This document shows, one piece after another, positions 34,795 to 42,754 of a stretch of 64,000 bases of DNA. Every line of letters begins with the position of its first letter. The stretch's first letter is position 1. The position numbers and the translations under genes are program-made. Origin of the DNA: Chitinophagaceae bacterium (GTDB lineage Bacteria; Bacteroidota; Bacteroidia; Chitinophagales; Chitinophagaceae); NCBI GenBank assembly GCA_023251255.1, contig JAHEZD010000014.1, positions 1 to 64,000 of the forward strand. Direction: 5' to 3'. The notes beneath the pieces are model-generated. The model was not told the DNA's origin, did no database searches, and worked only from the letters and a program-made list of their open reading frames with translations.

Positions 34795-35189
34795 GGTGTA
34801 GAATTGATTGAAAAATTGAAGTTGGGATAATTTTTAAACTTTCACGATTTTTTAGCCTTAGTACACTGGTTTAAAGAAAAATTCCCTTGCTTCAAAAACT
34901 GCCTTTAATGCTGAAAGCAGCTAACGGAATTTCAACTTTTTCTTCAAGAAATGCCCTTCATAAAACCATCACTCCCTTACATTTTGCCATGCTGCTTTTA
35001 TTTTTATGGGTATGGCAGAACCTATTTAAGATTTCATTTTGCCATTTGGCATTTTCGTGTAGGTTTGCACAATTTGTTTTTTACCTGTCCAGCAATGTTC
35101 ATCTGTACAAGAGTGCGATGCCACTGAAGTTCGACCTGCCTACCGGCAGGCGGGTTCATGTTCCAAAGCTGGTCACCAAAAATTCTACT
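34795..35189. other. Leader region before carB, no gene seen
   Basis: 395 bases between the divergent membrane gene and carB. The carB frame is open back to 34887 but the translated stretch has no CarB features. A small palindrome CCTGCC-TACC-GGCAGG sits at 35135-35150, a type often dispersed in related genomes. No terminator or riboswitch fold was recognised. Confidence 0.5.
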
Positions 35190-36836
35190 ATGCCTAAAGA
35201 CAATTCCATAAAATCGGTTTTGATTGTTGGTTCGGGGCCAATTATTATCGGCCAGGCCTGTGAATTTGATTATTCTGGTAGCCAAGCTGCTAGGAGCTTG
35301 CGTGAAGAAGGGATTAAAGTGTATTTGATCAACAGCAATCCCGCTACCATCATGACTGACCCAATGATGGCCGACAAGGTTTTTCTCCTGCCATTGACCA
35401 TTGAAAGTATTGAGCAGATCCTGGAAGAGAACCAGATTGATGCGGTGCTGCCAACCATGGGGGGACAAACAGCGTTGAACCTTTGTAAGGAAGCGGATGA
35501 GTTGGGTATTTGGGAGAAATACAACTGCAAAATGATTGGTGTGGATGTAGCTGCCATTAACACAGCAGAAGACAGGGAACTGTTCAGGCAGTTGATGGTG
35601 AAGATCGGTGTAAAGGTGGCGCCAAGTCATGTGGCCAATAGTTTTCTGGAAGGGAAGGAATTTGCACAGCAGATTGGTTTTCCATTGGTAATCAGGGCTT
35701 CATTCACCTTGGGTGGCAGCGGCGGCAGTTTTGTGCACAACAAAGAAGAACTGGACGAGGCCTTGAAATATGGATTGGAAGCAAGCCCCATACATGAAGT
35801 ATTGGTGGAGAAGGCTGTACTGGGCTGGAAGGAATATGAACTGGAACTGCTCCGTGATAAGAATGATAATGTGGTCATTATTTGTACTGTGGAGAACCTT
35901 GACCCAATGGGTGTTCACACCGGTGACAGTATTACCGTTGCACCGGCAATGACGTTGAGTGATACCAGTTTCCAGGATATGCGTAACCAAGCTATGCTCA
36001 TGATGAGAAGCCTTGGGAACTTTGCGGGAGGGTGCAATGTACAGTTTGCCCAGAACCCTGAAACGGAAGAGCTAATTGCTGTGGAAATCAATCCAAGGGT
36101 AAGCCGTTCATCTGCCCTGGCTTCAAAAGCTACGGGTTACCCAATTGCTAAGATTGCTGCAAAATTGGCCATCGGTTATACGTTGGATGAACTGAAAAAC
36201 CAGATCACACAAACAACTTCTGCTTATTTTGAACCTGCACTGGATTATGTCATCGTAAAAGTGCCCCGCTGGAATTTTGATAAGTTTAAAGGGGCAAACG
36301 ATACGTTGGGCCTGCAGATGAAAAGTGTTGGTGAAGTGATGGCCATTGGAAGGAGCTTCACCGAAGCCATTCAAAAAGCCTGTCAGAGTTTGGAGAACAA
36401 TGCTGTCGGGCTCGGTTATTACGGTAAGAGCCTGATGAAAAGTGAGGAAATTGTTGAGTATATCAAAGTGCCGAAATGGGACAGGATTTTTAGGATAAAA
36501 GATGCGTTAATGCAGGGTGTTACTGTAAAAACGATTGCACAGGCAACAGGCATTGACAGATGGTTCCTGTACCAGATCCAAAAAATTTGTACCATAGAAA
36601 AAGAACTGAGCAAATATTTCCTGGAAAGCCTTCCTGATGATCTGCTTAAAGAAGCCAAAAGAAATGGCTTCGGTGATGAGCAAATTGCCAAAATCCTCAA
36701 CGGGAACTATACGGAAGATGAAGTGTACGAGAAAAGAAAATCATTAGGCATAACTAGGGTTTATAAAATGGTGGATACATGTGCAGCCGAATTTGAGGCG
36801 AAGACGCCCTATTTTTACAGTACCTTTGAAGGTTAG
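35190..36836 (+). CDS. carB: Carbamoyl-phosphate synthase large subunit, N-terminal half only
   Basis: 548 residues from the ATG at 35190. CarB normally has about 1070 residues: a carboxyphosphate half, an oligomerisation domain, a carbamoyl-phosphate half and an allosteric domain. Here the first half is intact (SVLIVGSGPIIIGQACEFDYSG, the ATP-grasp loop RASFTLGGSGGSF, EINPRVSRSSALASK) and so is the oligomerisation domain (about 400-545), then a normal stop after TPYFYSTFEG. The synthesis of carbamoyl phosphate for arginine and pyrimidines needs the second half, which is not in the window. Naturally split carB genes are known from archaea and Aquifex. The cut is exactly at the domain border with no frameshift debris, so a two-gene arrangement is likelier than a pseudogene. 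Confidence 0.9.
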   Translation: MPKDNSIKSVLIVGSGPIIIGQACEFDYSGSQAARSLREEGIKVYLINSNPATIMTDPMMADKVFLLPLTIESIEQILEENQIDAVLPTMGGQTALNLCKEADELGIWEKYNCKMIGVDVAAINTAEDRELFRQLMVKIGVKVAPSHVANSFLEGKEFAQQIGFPLVIRASFTLGGSGGSFVHNKEELDEALKYGLEASPIHEVLVEKAVLGWKEYELELLRDKNDNVVIICTVENLDPMGVHTGDSITVAPAMTLSDTSFQDMRNQAMLMMRSLGNFAGGCNVQFAQNPETEELIAVEINPRVSRSSALASKATGYPIAKIAAKLAIGYTLDELKNQITQTTSAYFEPALDYVIVKVPRWNFDKFKGANDTLGLQMKSVGEVMAIGRSFTEAIQKACQSLENNAVGLGYYGKSLMKSEEIVEYIKVPKWDRIFRIKDALMQGVTVKTIAQATGIDRWFLYQIQKICTIEKELSKYFLESLPDDLLKEAKRNGFGDEQIAKILNGNYTEDEVYEKRKSLGITRVYKMVDTCAAEFEAKTPYFYSTFEG

Positions 36837-36890
36837 CAATTGGAAAGGCATGCTATAGCAAAGTTGTTGTACATTTTAGTATGCTGGTAA

Positions 36891-37349
36891 CTATGAATTC
36901 CTGCTCATCTGTTTTCTAATCAACGCACCAGCATAAAGTTTCTGCTCACTTTCATTGGTTGGGCATACATCAATAACAGGGGTGCTTTTTCCATTTTCAT
37001 CTAGTGCAACGAAAATGAAATATGCCCTGCCGATTAAGCTCTTCTTTGGGTTGCTGACTTCCCTTGCATAAGCTTCCACAAAAATTTCCATGGAAGTATT
37101 GAAAACCTTTGTAATGCTGGCATTGATGGTAACGATATCGCCAATTTTGGCAGCTTTTAAAAAAATGATGTTGTTCATTGAAACCGTCACACAAATTTTG
37201 CAAGTATGTACCTGCCCACAAATAGCAGCAGCAATGTCCATCCATTCCACAAGGCGCCCACCTTGTAGCATTCCCATTGGATTGGTGTCGTTGGGGCAAA
37301 CAATTTCTGTTTTAATCGTTCGGGATTCAGATGGGGCTTTAGTTTCCAT
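36891..37349 (-). CDS. Hotdog-fold acyl-CoA thioesterase (YciA/ACOT-like)
   Basis: 152 residues from the ATG at 37349; a start at 37361 adds four residues. The hotdog fold is marked by CPNDTNPMGMLQGGRLVEWMD, with Asn-x-x-x-x-Met-Gly and the catalytic Asp (MD), then the FLKAAKIGDIVTINASI strands. It hydrolyses acyl-CoA to free acid and CoA in the cytoplasm. It follows the ceramide reductase candidate by about 40 bases on the same strand, so it may be in the sphingolipid operon, perhaps balancing acyl-CoA. The convergent carB ends 55 bases away. Confidence 0.85.
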   Translation of the reverse strand: METKAPSESRTIKTEIVCPNDTNPMGMLQGGRLVEWMDIAAAICGQVHTCKICVTVSMNNIIFLKAAKIGDIVTINASITKVFNTSMEIFVEAYAREVSNPKKSLIGRAYFIFVALDENGKSTPVIDVCPTNESEQKLYAGALIRKQMSRNS

Positions 37350-37392
37350 AAGCAAATACAAGCCTTTAAAACGGAATTTAAAATGATGGGGG

Positions 37393-38406
37393 TCATGTTA
37401 ACGATGCATTGATCCATCCATTGCTGATATACCAGTTAATGGTTTGTCTCAGGCCTTCTTCTAAATTATAAGTTGGAACGAAGCCAAGCTTGACAATCTC
37501 GTCACATTCAACGCTCCAGTTTTTTGCCTTGAATTCCTTCAGCCTTTCCCTATTGAGGATTGGGACCTTGCCACTAATATGCCCAATTCCTTCAGAAAGA
37601 ACGGCTGCAAAGTCTGCAATAAATGATGGGACAACGACTGTAATTGTTTTAATATGGAGGTTGTTTTTTACAAGCTGGTTGAAGGTTTCCGAACTGCAAT
37701 TTTTTAAATCCGATACCAAAATTTTTTGTTTCACAGCAGCAGATTCCATTCCTAAAAAAATGGCTTGTACAAGATCTTGTACATGAATGAAGCTTAAAAC
37801 CTGTTTGCGTTTGCCAATATAGATTTCTAGATGGTTGCGGATTGATTTTAGCAGCACCAAAAAATCTTTGTCCCTTGGTCCGTATACTGCTGTGGGGTTA
37901 ATAATCAACCAAGGGAAATCAGGATTGCTGTTAAGGAAATTTTCAGCGTTCAGTTTGCTTTTTCCATATTCTGTTATGGGTTGTTGAAAGCTAACTGACT
38001 TGATGGGGCAATCATTCATACTTGGTCCAAAAGAAGCTAAGCTACTTACAAAAACAAACTTGTCTGGCACCAGATCATTCCGCTGTAAAGCTTGCACAAA
38101 GCGTTTGGTATTTTCAAAATTTATCTTACTAAAGTCTGATTTGTACATTGATTTAGTAATGCCAGCGGTATGGATAATGTAATCAAACCTCCCATATTGC
38201 TTGCAAAAAGCCATAAGGCAGTTGTCCAACTTAACCTCATTACTGAAATCAATGTTAAAGAAGTGAAGAGCAGGATTTGCTAAATATTTTTTACTACTGG
38301 TTGGCCTTATTCCTGCAAAAGTTTCATATTTTCTCTTGATGGCCTCTTCAACCAAAAAGCTCCCAATGAAGCCACTGGCACCAGTAATTAAAATTCTTTT
38401 TTTCAT
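37393..38406 (-). CDS. Extended SDR, probable 3-oxo-ceramide reductase (CerR-like)
   Basis: 337 residues. It has the NAD(P)-binding GASGFIGSF (residues 8-16) and the Y-x-x-x-K pair in EYGKSKLNAE, the epimerase/dehydratase family pattern. On sequence alone it is only an extended SDR. The gene order spt, GNAT protein, then this SDR mirrors the Caulobacter set Spt, bCerS and CerR, in which CerR reduces the keto group to make ceramide. The function is therefore inferred from context. It starts 17 bases after the GNAT gene. The alternative is a sugar-nucleotide epimerase. Confidence 0.7.
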   Translation of the reverse strand: MKKRILITGASGFIGSFLVEEAIKRKYETFAGIRPTSSKKYLANPALHFFNIDFSNEVKLDNCLMAFCKQYGRFDYIIHTAGITKSMYKSDFSKINFENTKRFVQALQRNDLVPDKFVFVSSLASFGPSMNDCPIKSVSFQQPITEYGKSKLNAENFLNSNPDFPWLIINPTAVYGPRDKDFLVLLKSIRNHLEIYIGKRKQVLSFIHVQDLVQAIFLGMESAAVKQKILVSDLKNCSSETFNQLVKNNLHIKTITVVVPSFIADFAAVLSEGIGHISGKVPILNRERLKEFKAKNWSVECDEIVKLGFVPTYNLEEGLRQTINWYISNGWINASLT

Positions 38407-38423
38407 GGGACCTTATTGAAGCA

Positions 38424-39545
38424 TCACAAATGCTTGATGTAGCACCTGCGTCTTTTATGTTGCACAGCATCATAATGCTGCCAAATCGATTGAACACTTT
38501 TGTTTAATTCGAGTTCGGGATTGGATTCGGCATACTCAATACCGTTTTTGATATAACATTTGGTGAGTTCATTCATCAACATGGCATTTACTCCCTTTCC
38601 TTGTAAGTCTTTACGAACGGCAATTAAATAGAGGTCTGCAAACTTGTTTTTCTTCAATGCGGTTAGGATGGGAACAAAACCAAAAGGCAGCAGTTTCCCT
38701 TTTGCCTTTTGCAAGGCAATGGATAATGAAGGCATTGTAATGCCGAATGCTGCAAGCTTACCTTTCTTATCAATAACCAGAGGAACAAAATCGCCACGTA
38801 TGAAGGAAAAATATTGTTTTGTATAATGTTCAATTTGTTTGTCGGTCAGGGGCACAAATCCATATAAGCCCTGGTATGTTTCGTTGATGAGCTGGAAAAT
38901 GTCGGTTGCATACGGCAACAAATCTTTTGCCTTTTTTATTTTCAGCAAGAACAAGTTGTTTCTCCTTTCAACAATAGTGGCCATTTTTTCCATTTTTTTA
39001 GGAATGGATTCGGGGACCTTTATTTTGTATTCTACCCAGTCTGCATCTTTCGCATACCCCATCTTCTCTATGTACTTTGGATAGTAGGGATAGTTGTAAA
39101 TGGTGGCCAATGTGCCCAACTGGTCAAAACCTTCCACAAGCATTCCTTCGCAATCCAAGTCGGTGAATCCCATGGGACCATGTACGGCTTCCATCCCTTT
39201 TTCCTTTGCCCATTTTTCCACTTCATTGATTAACGCCTCAGCAATTTTTTCATCATCGTCGAAATCAATCCACCCAAAACGCATATAAGCTTTATTCCAT
39301 TTTTCAATGTAGGCTTTGTTTAAAATTGCAGCTATCCTGCCTACCACTTGTTCATTCTTGTAAGCAAGCCAGTACCGGGCTTCACAATAATCAAAAGCGG
39401 GATTTTTATCTTTTGTCAGTGTAGCTTTTTCATCAAATTTCAGAGGTGGTATATAGTATGGATGGTTCTTGTACAACCTGTATGGGAAGTCAATAAAAGC
39501 TTGCAGCAGCTTTTTATTGTTTACTTCTTTAATTGAGATAGTCAT
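38424..39545 (-). CDS. GNAT-like acyltransferase, probable bacterial ceramide synthase (bCerS-like)
   Basis: 373 residues, cytoplasmic, with the long two-lobe GNAT-like layout: the N-terminal half with HPYYIPPLKFDEKA and GRIAAILNKAY, the middle MGFTDLDCEGMLVEGFDQLG stretch, and a C-terminal GNAT core (LYLIAVRKDLQGKGVNAMLM, acyl-CoA loop with QGKG). It would acylate the amino group of the serine palmitoyltransferase product. In Caulobacter the enzyme bCerS is a GNAT-like protein encoded with spt; the analogy plus the 59-base gap to spt supports the call. Strict identification requires a structure or assay. Confidence 0.7.
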   Translation of the reverse strand: MTISIKEVNNKKLLQAFIDFPYRLYKNHPYYIPPLKFDEKATLTKDKNPAFDYCEARYWLAYKNEQVVGRIAAILNKAYIEKWNKAYMRFGWIDFDDDEKIAEALINEVEKWAKEKGMEAVHGPMGFTDLDCEGMLVEGFDQLGTLATIYNYPYYPKYIEKMGYAKDADWVEYKIKVPESIPKKMEKMATIVERRNNLFLLKIKKAKDLLPYATDIFQLINETYQGLYGFVPLTDKQIEHYTKQYFSFIRGDFVPLVIDKKGKLAAFGITMPSLSIALQKAKGKLLPFGFVPILTALKKNKFADLYLIAVRKDLQGKGVNAMLMNELTKCYIKNGIEYAESNPELELNKSVQSIWQHYDAVQHKRRRCYIKHL

Positions 39546-39604
39546 ACACTGGGGTTGTAGTTAAATGTTGATGCAAATGAAAGTTCTATGCTTGCCATGT
39601 TGTG

Positions 39605-40816
39605 CTAAACATCCTTCATTTCAAAGACATGTAATTGGGCGGCTACTTTTTCAATTGTATCCAGTGCTTGATTAAGTTGGTCTTTCGTATGGGTAGCCAT
39701 GATAGATAAACGGACCAGGGATGAGTCGCTTTTCACTGCTGGAGATACAACAGGGTTTACGAATATGCCTTCTTCAAACAAGCGTTGGGTGAACTGGAAC
39801 GTGAGATGGTTGTCCCTGATATAAATTGGTATGATTGGTGTTTCGGATGTATTGATGTCAAAACCAAGTTCTTGTAATGAGTTGGACATGTACAATGTAT
39901 TGCACCACAAGTTTTCTTGGCGTTCCGGCTCTGCTTGAATGATTTCAAGTGCTGCCAAGGCTGCCGCCACGGCAGAGGGCGGAACACTGGCACTGAAAAT
40001 CATTGGCCTTGCATGGTGCTTTAAATAGTTGATAGCCTCTGATGTACTGGCAATGAAACCACCGACAGATGCCAATGATTTACTAAACGTTCCCATAATG
40101 ATATCGACATCATTTGTTAAACCAAAATGACTGGCTGTGCCAGCTCCATTTTCTCCAATTACTCCAATGGAATGTGCGTCATCCACCATTAACAAAGCTT
40201 GGTATTTATTGGCTAGTCTTGTTATTTCGGGGAGATTGCAGATATCGCCCTCCATGCTGAAGATGCCATCCACTACTATCATTTTGATTTGTTCATGCCT
40301 GATTGACTTTAGCACCCTTTCTAAGTCTTCCATATCGTTATGTGCAAACTTCAATACTTTTGAAAACGATAGGCGACTGCCTTCTATAATGGAAGCATGG
40401 TCCAGCTCATCCAAGATAATTACCCCTGTCCTGCCTGTAAAAGTGGCCACAGCCCCTAGGTTTGCCTGGAAACCAGTTGTGAAAATCAGGGCTGATTCCT
40501 TACCGACATACTCCGCAAGTTTCTCTTCAAGTTCAATATGTATTTGTGATGTGCCGTTCAAAAACCTTGAGCCAGAACAGCAACTGCCATATTTATCAAT
40601 GGCTTTTTTGGCTGCTTCCTTAACTTTTGGGTGATTGGTTAAACCCATATAGCTGTTTGAACCGAACATTAATAGTTTCCTGCCATGAATGGTTACTTCG
40701 GTATCATTGTTGGCTTCTATTGGCCTGAAGTAAGGATAAAGGCCAACTTTCTGTAAATCATTGGGCGAAGTAAAGCCCTGCAGTTTTTTACTTAAGCTTT
40801 TTTGTACCATGGTCAA
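39605..40816 (-). CDS. spt: Serine palmitoyltransferase
   Basis: 403 residues, a PLP-dependent alpha-oxoamine synthase. It condenses serine with an acyl-CoA to 3-ketosphinganine, opening sphingolipid synthesis. It has the PLP lysine K246 (GTFSKSLASVGG), D213 in VDDAHSIGV, stacking H140 in ELDHAS and the GSCCSGSRFLNG loop. Close relatives (2-amino-3-ketobutyrate ligase, KBL; 8-amino-7-oxononanoate synthase, BioF) share these, so context matters: neighbours are a GNAT acyltransferase and an SDR, and no biotin genes are nearby. The start ATG lies 51 bases from a TATATTTG -7 element. Bacteroidota commonly make sphingolipids. Confidence 0.88.
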   Translation of the reverse strand: MTMVQKSLSKKLQGFTSPNDLQKVGLYPYFRPIEANNDTEVTIHGRKLLMFGSNSYMGLTNHPKVKEAAKKAIDKYGSCCSGSRFLNGTSQIHIELEEKLAEYVGKESALIFTTGFQANLGAVATFTGRTGVIILDELDHASIIEGSRLSFSKVLKFAHNDMEDLERVLKSIRHEQIKMIVVDGIFSMEGDICNLPEITRLANKYQALLMVDDAHSIGVIGENGAGTASHFGLTNDVDIIMGTFSKSLASVGGFIASTSEAINYLKHHARPMIFSASVPPSAVAAALAALEIIQAEPERQENLWCNTLYMSNSLQELGFDINTSETPIIPIYIRDNHLTFQFTQRLFEEGIFVNPVVSPAVKSDSSLVRLSIMATHTKDQLNQALDTIEKVAAQLHVFEMKDV

Positions 40817-40866
40817 AGAATTATCGCTATTAATGAGTATTAGGATTCTGACGTAGATAATCTCGG

Positions 40867-40874
40867 CAAATATA
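40867..40874 (-). promoter_or_regulatory. Candidate -7 element (TATATTTG) of the ceramide operon
   Basis: Minus-strand TANNTTTG match 50 bases before the spt ATG. It is only 12 bases from the -7 candidate of the divergent queD-like gene. Confidence 0.4.
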
Positions 40875-40885
40875 ATAATAGAAGA

Positions 40886-40893
40886 TAAATTTG
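40886..40893 (+). promoter_or_regulatory. Candidate -7 element (TAAATTTG) of the queD-like gene
   Basis: TANNTTTG match about 20 bases before the ATG at 40914, within the 94-base divergent gap to spt. Confidence 0.4.
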
Positions 40894-40913
40894 TCTTTAA
40901 TTATTTTAAAATG

Positions 40914-41354
40914 ATGCAACTCACAAAAATTTTCCATTTCGAAATGGCCCATGCCATTTATGGTTACAATGGCGCTTGCAAGAACCTTCATGGTCATTCG
41001 TACGAACTCCACGTCACCGTTCTTTCAAATTGCTTTCAGGAGCAGTTTATTCCGGCTCCTGGTTTCATAATAGATTTCAAGGAAATAAAGAGGGTGGTGG
41101 AAAGAATGATTATCGATGCACTAGACCATAAGGTTGTTTTATCGCGGGATTTTATTAAAGGCAATGCGCCATTGGCCTTAATAGAAAACTTGGTATTATG
41201 GGAAATGGAACCAACTGCGGAAAATATATTGCTTTATATAAGGCAAGTTCTCCAAGAGGCATTTCCTACTGAGACAAAACTGGTGAAACTAAAACTCCAT
41301 GAAACGAAAGATTCCTATGCTGAATGGATAAATGCAAATACTTTTATGGCATAA
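40914..41354 (+). CDS. 6-pyruvoyl-tetrahydropterin synthase/QueD family protein
   Basis: 146 residues. The zinc site is complete: H13 in FEMAHAI, then the catalytic C22 and H26-G-H28 in CKNLHGHSYEL, typical of QueD (6-carboxytetrahydropterin synthase) in queuosine synthesis and of PTPS. The C-terminal ETKDSYAEW Glu and the late WINA end fit. No queC/E/F are visible nearby, so the pathway role is inferred from family alone. It is transcribed divergently from spt and is followed by an Rrf2 regulator 33 bases downstream. ATG 40911 is also possible. Confidence 0.85.
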   Translation: MQLTKIFHFEMAHAIYGYNGACKNLHGHSYELHVTVLSNCFQEQFIPAPGFIIDFKEIKRVVERMIIDALDHKVVLSRDFIKGNAPLALIENLVLWEMEPTAENILLYIRQVLQEAFPTETKLVKLKLHETKDSYAEWINANTFMA

Positions 41355-41387
41355 CCAGTTTCAAAAAATCCTGAAGCATTCAAAACC

Positions 41388-41819
41388 ATGTTTTCCAAAG
41401 CAACAGAATATGCCTTGAGGGCAACGATTTACATTGCCCAAAAAAGTTCGGAAGAAAAGAAATTGAGCATTGAGGAAATTGCCTTAGCCATTGATTCGCC
41501 TAAATCATTTACAGCCAAAATATTGCAGGTATTGACCAAGGACAACAAAATTGTAAGTTCTGTTAGAGGCCCAAACGGTGGTTTTTATCTCACTGAAAAA
41601 GCGAAAAAAATGCCTGCCCGTTTGATTCTGCAGGCTATGGGTGAAGATGAAGTACTTGAAAAATGTGTACTTGGTCTTAAGCAATGTTCCGAATTGCAGC
41701 CCTGCCCAATGCATGCCCAGTACAAAGCGATTAAGCAACAGTTAATAAAGCTTTTTGTGACCAAATCAATTAAGCAATTAGCTACAGAAATTAAGGATGG
41801 TGTTGTTTTCATAAAATAA
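41388..41819 (+). CDS. Rrf2-family transcriptional regulator with cysteine cluster
   Basis: 143 residues. A winged-helix DNA-binding domain (about 1-75: SKATEYALRATIYIAQKS, IDSPKSFTAKILQVLT, SSVRGPNGGFYL) precedes a cysteine cluster C93-x6-C100-x5-C106 that can hold an Fe-S cluster as in NsrR/IscR. It probably senses nitric oxide, iron or redox state. No sulfur assembly genes are adjacent. It follows the QueD-like gene on the same strand and ends at a hairpin terminator. Confidence 0.9.
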   Translation: MFSKATEYALRATIYIAQKSSEEKKLSIEEIALAIDSPKSFTAKILQVLTKDNKIVSSVRGPNGGFYLTEKAKKMPARLILQAMGEDEVLEKCVLGLKQCSELQPCPMHAQYKAIKQQLIKLFVTKSIKQLATEIKDGVVFIK

Positions 41820-41850
41820 AAAAGCGTTCCGTAGAGGACGGAACGCTTTA
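41817..41850. terminator. Terminator between convergent genes
   Basis: A perfect 12-bp stem (41821-41832 with 41838-41849) and 5-base loop. On the minus strand it is followed by a long T-rich run, so it is strongest for the porin gene; on the plus strand it follows the Rrf2 stop directly. Confidence 0.75.
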
Positions 41851-41902
41851 ACCCTTAAACCGTATATGAAAACTCACTCTGTGAGAGAAGTACATATTGA
41901 TA

Positions 41903-42538
41903 TTATAGCCTGATACCAACACTTAACCCTAACACTTGATTTTTATATTTTGGGGTACTGCTTGTACCGTCACCATTATTGGATTGGAAATCCAAATTAT
42001 ACCTCAATGAAAATACTGCATTTGCGGCCCCCACTTCTATCCCTAGCACACCACCCAGTGTGTTCTTGCGTAAATTATCATTGTCTTGGTTAACAGTATT
42101 TTCATAAACTGCGTTGTTTGTGATAAATTTTGTATTGGTGGATGTTAGAAAAGAAAACTGTGGACCTACTACAATTGCAAATTCCTTGGAAGGGCTGATT
42201 TTGGCCAGTAATGGAATTTCAACATAATTACTGGTGACCCTGTATTCATAAGGACCCCCTAAAGCATTGCCTGAAGCTTTGTATCCTTTTTGTGAGAACT
42301 GGAACTCTGGTTGAACGCTGAAACCATTCACGACTGGGATTTCAAGGAAAACTGCAGCATTGAAACCCGGTTTGATCTCAGTGGAGAAATCATTGTCGCC
42401 ATCTTTAATAATATTGGAAAGGTTTAATCCAGCCCTTATGCCAAAATGCACATCATTTGTTTTTTGTGCATTCAAATTAATAACACCTGCTACAAGCAAT
42501 GCTATTGCACTCACAAGAATCTTCTTCATAACTTTCAT
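41903..42538 (-). CDS. Outer-membrane beta-barrel protein (PorT-like)
   Basis: 211 residues with a signal peptide (about 1-25, ending NLNAQ). The mature protein is a run of amphipathic strands (FGIRAGLNLSNII, KPGFNAAVFLEIPVV, FSVQPEFQFSQKGY, YVEIPLLAKI, GVLGIEVGAANAVFSLRYNL) and ends in an aromatic/hydrophobic strand (LGLSVGIRL). This is the PorT/outer-membrane-barrel family common in the phylum, eight strands likely. Cargo or ligand unknown. It is alone, opposed to the Rrf2 gene at a shared terminator. Confidence 0.85.
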   Translation of the reverse strand: MKVMKKILVSAIALLVAGVINLNAQKTNDVHFGIRAGLNLSNIIKDGDNDFSTEIKPGFNAAVFLEIPVVNGFSVQPEFQFSQKGYKASGNALGGPYEYRVTSNYVEIPLLAKISPSKEFAIVVGPQFSFLTSTNTKFITNNAVYENTVNQDNDNLRKNTLGGVLGIEVGAANAVFSLRYNLDFQSNNGDGTSSTPKYKNQVLGLSVGIRL

Positions 42539-42754
42539 TGTTTGTTTGACTGGTTTAATGAAAAAGTTGTGCCAAGTAGTTTTATGCCAGAAAGGGGACC
42601 TACAAGTTGTTTTTTTGGGGTTGTCATTCTACAGAATGTAGAATAGGGGCTGCATAAAGCCCATTTATTATTGATTGCTGATAGTATAAGGATGGTGAGG
42701 TGGTTGGGTTGCAACCTCTTTTCTTGTATACATACTGCAACTGATCGATAGCTA

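Noticed and set aside
34887-35189. In-frame upstream extension of carB
   Set aside because: The extension lacks any CarB feature, and the CarB fold begins at the ATG at 35190.
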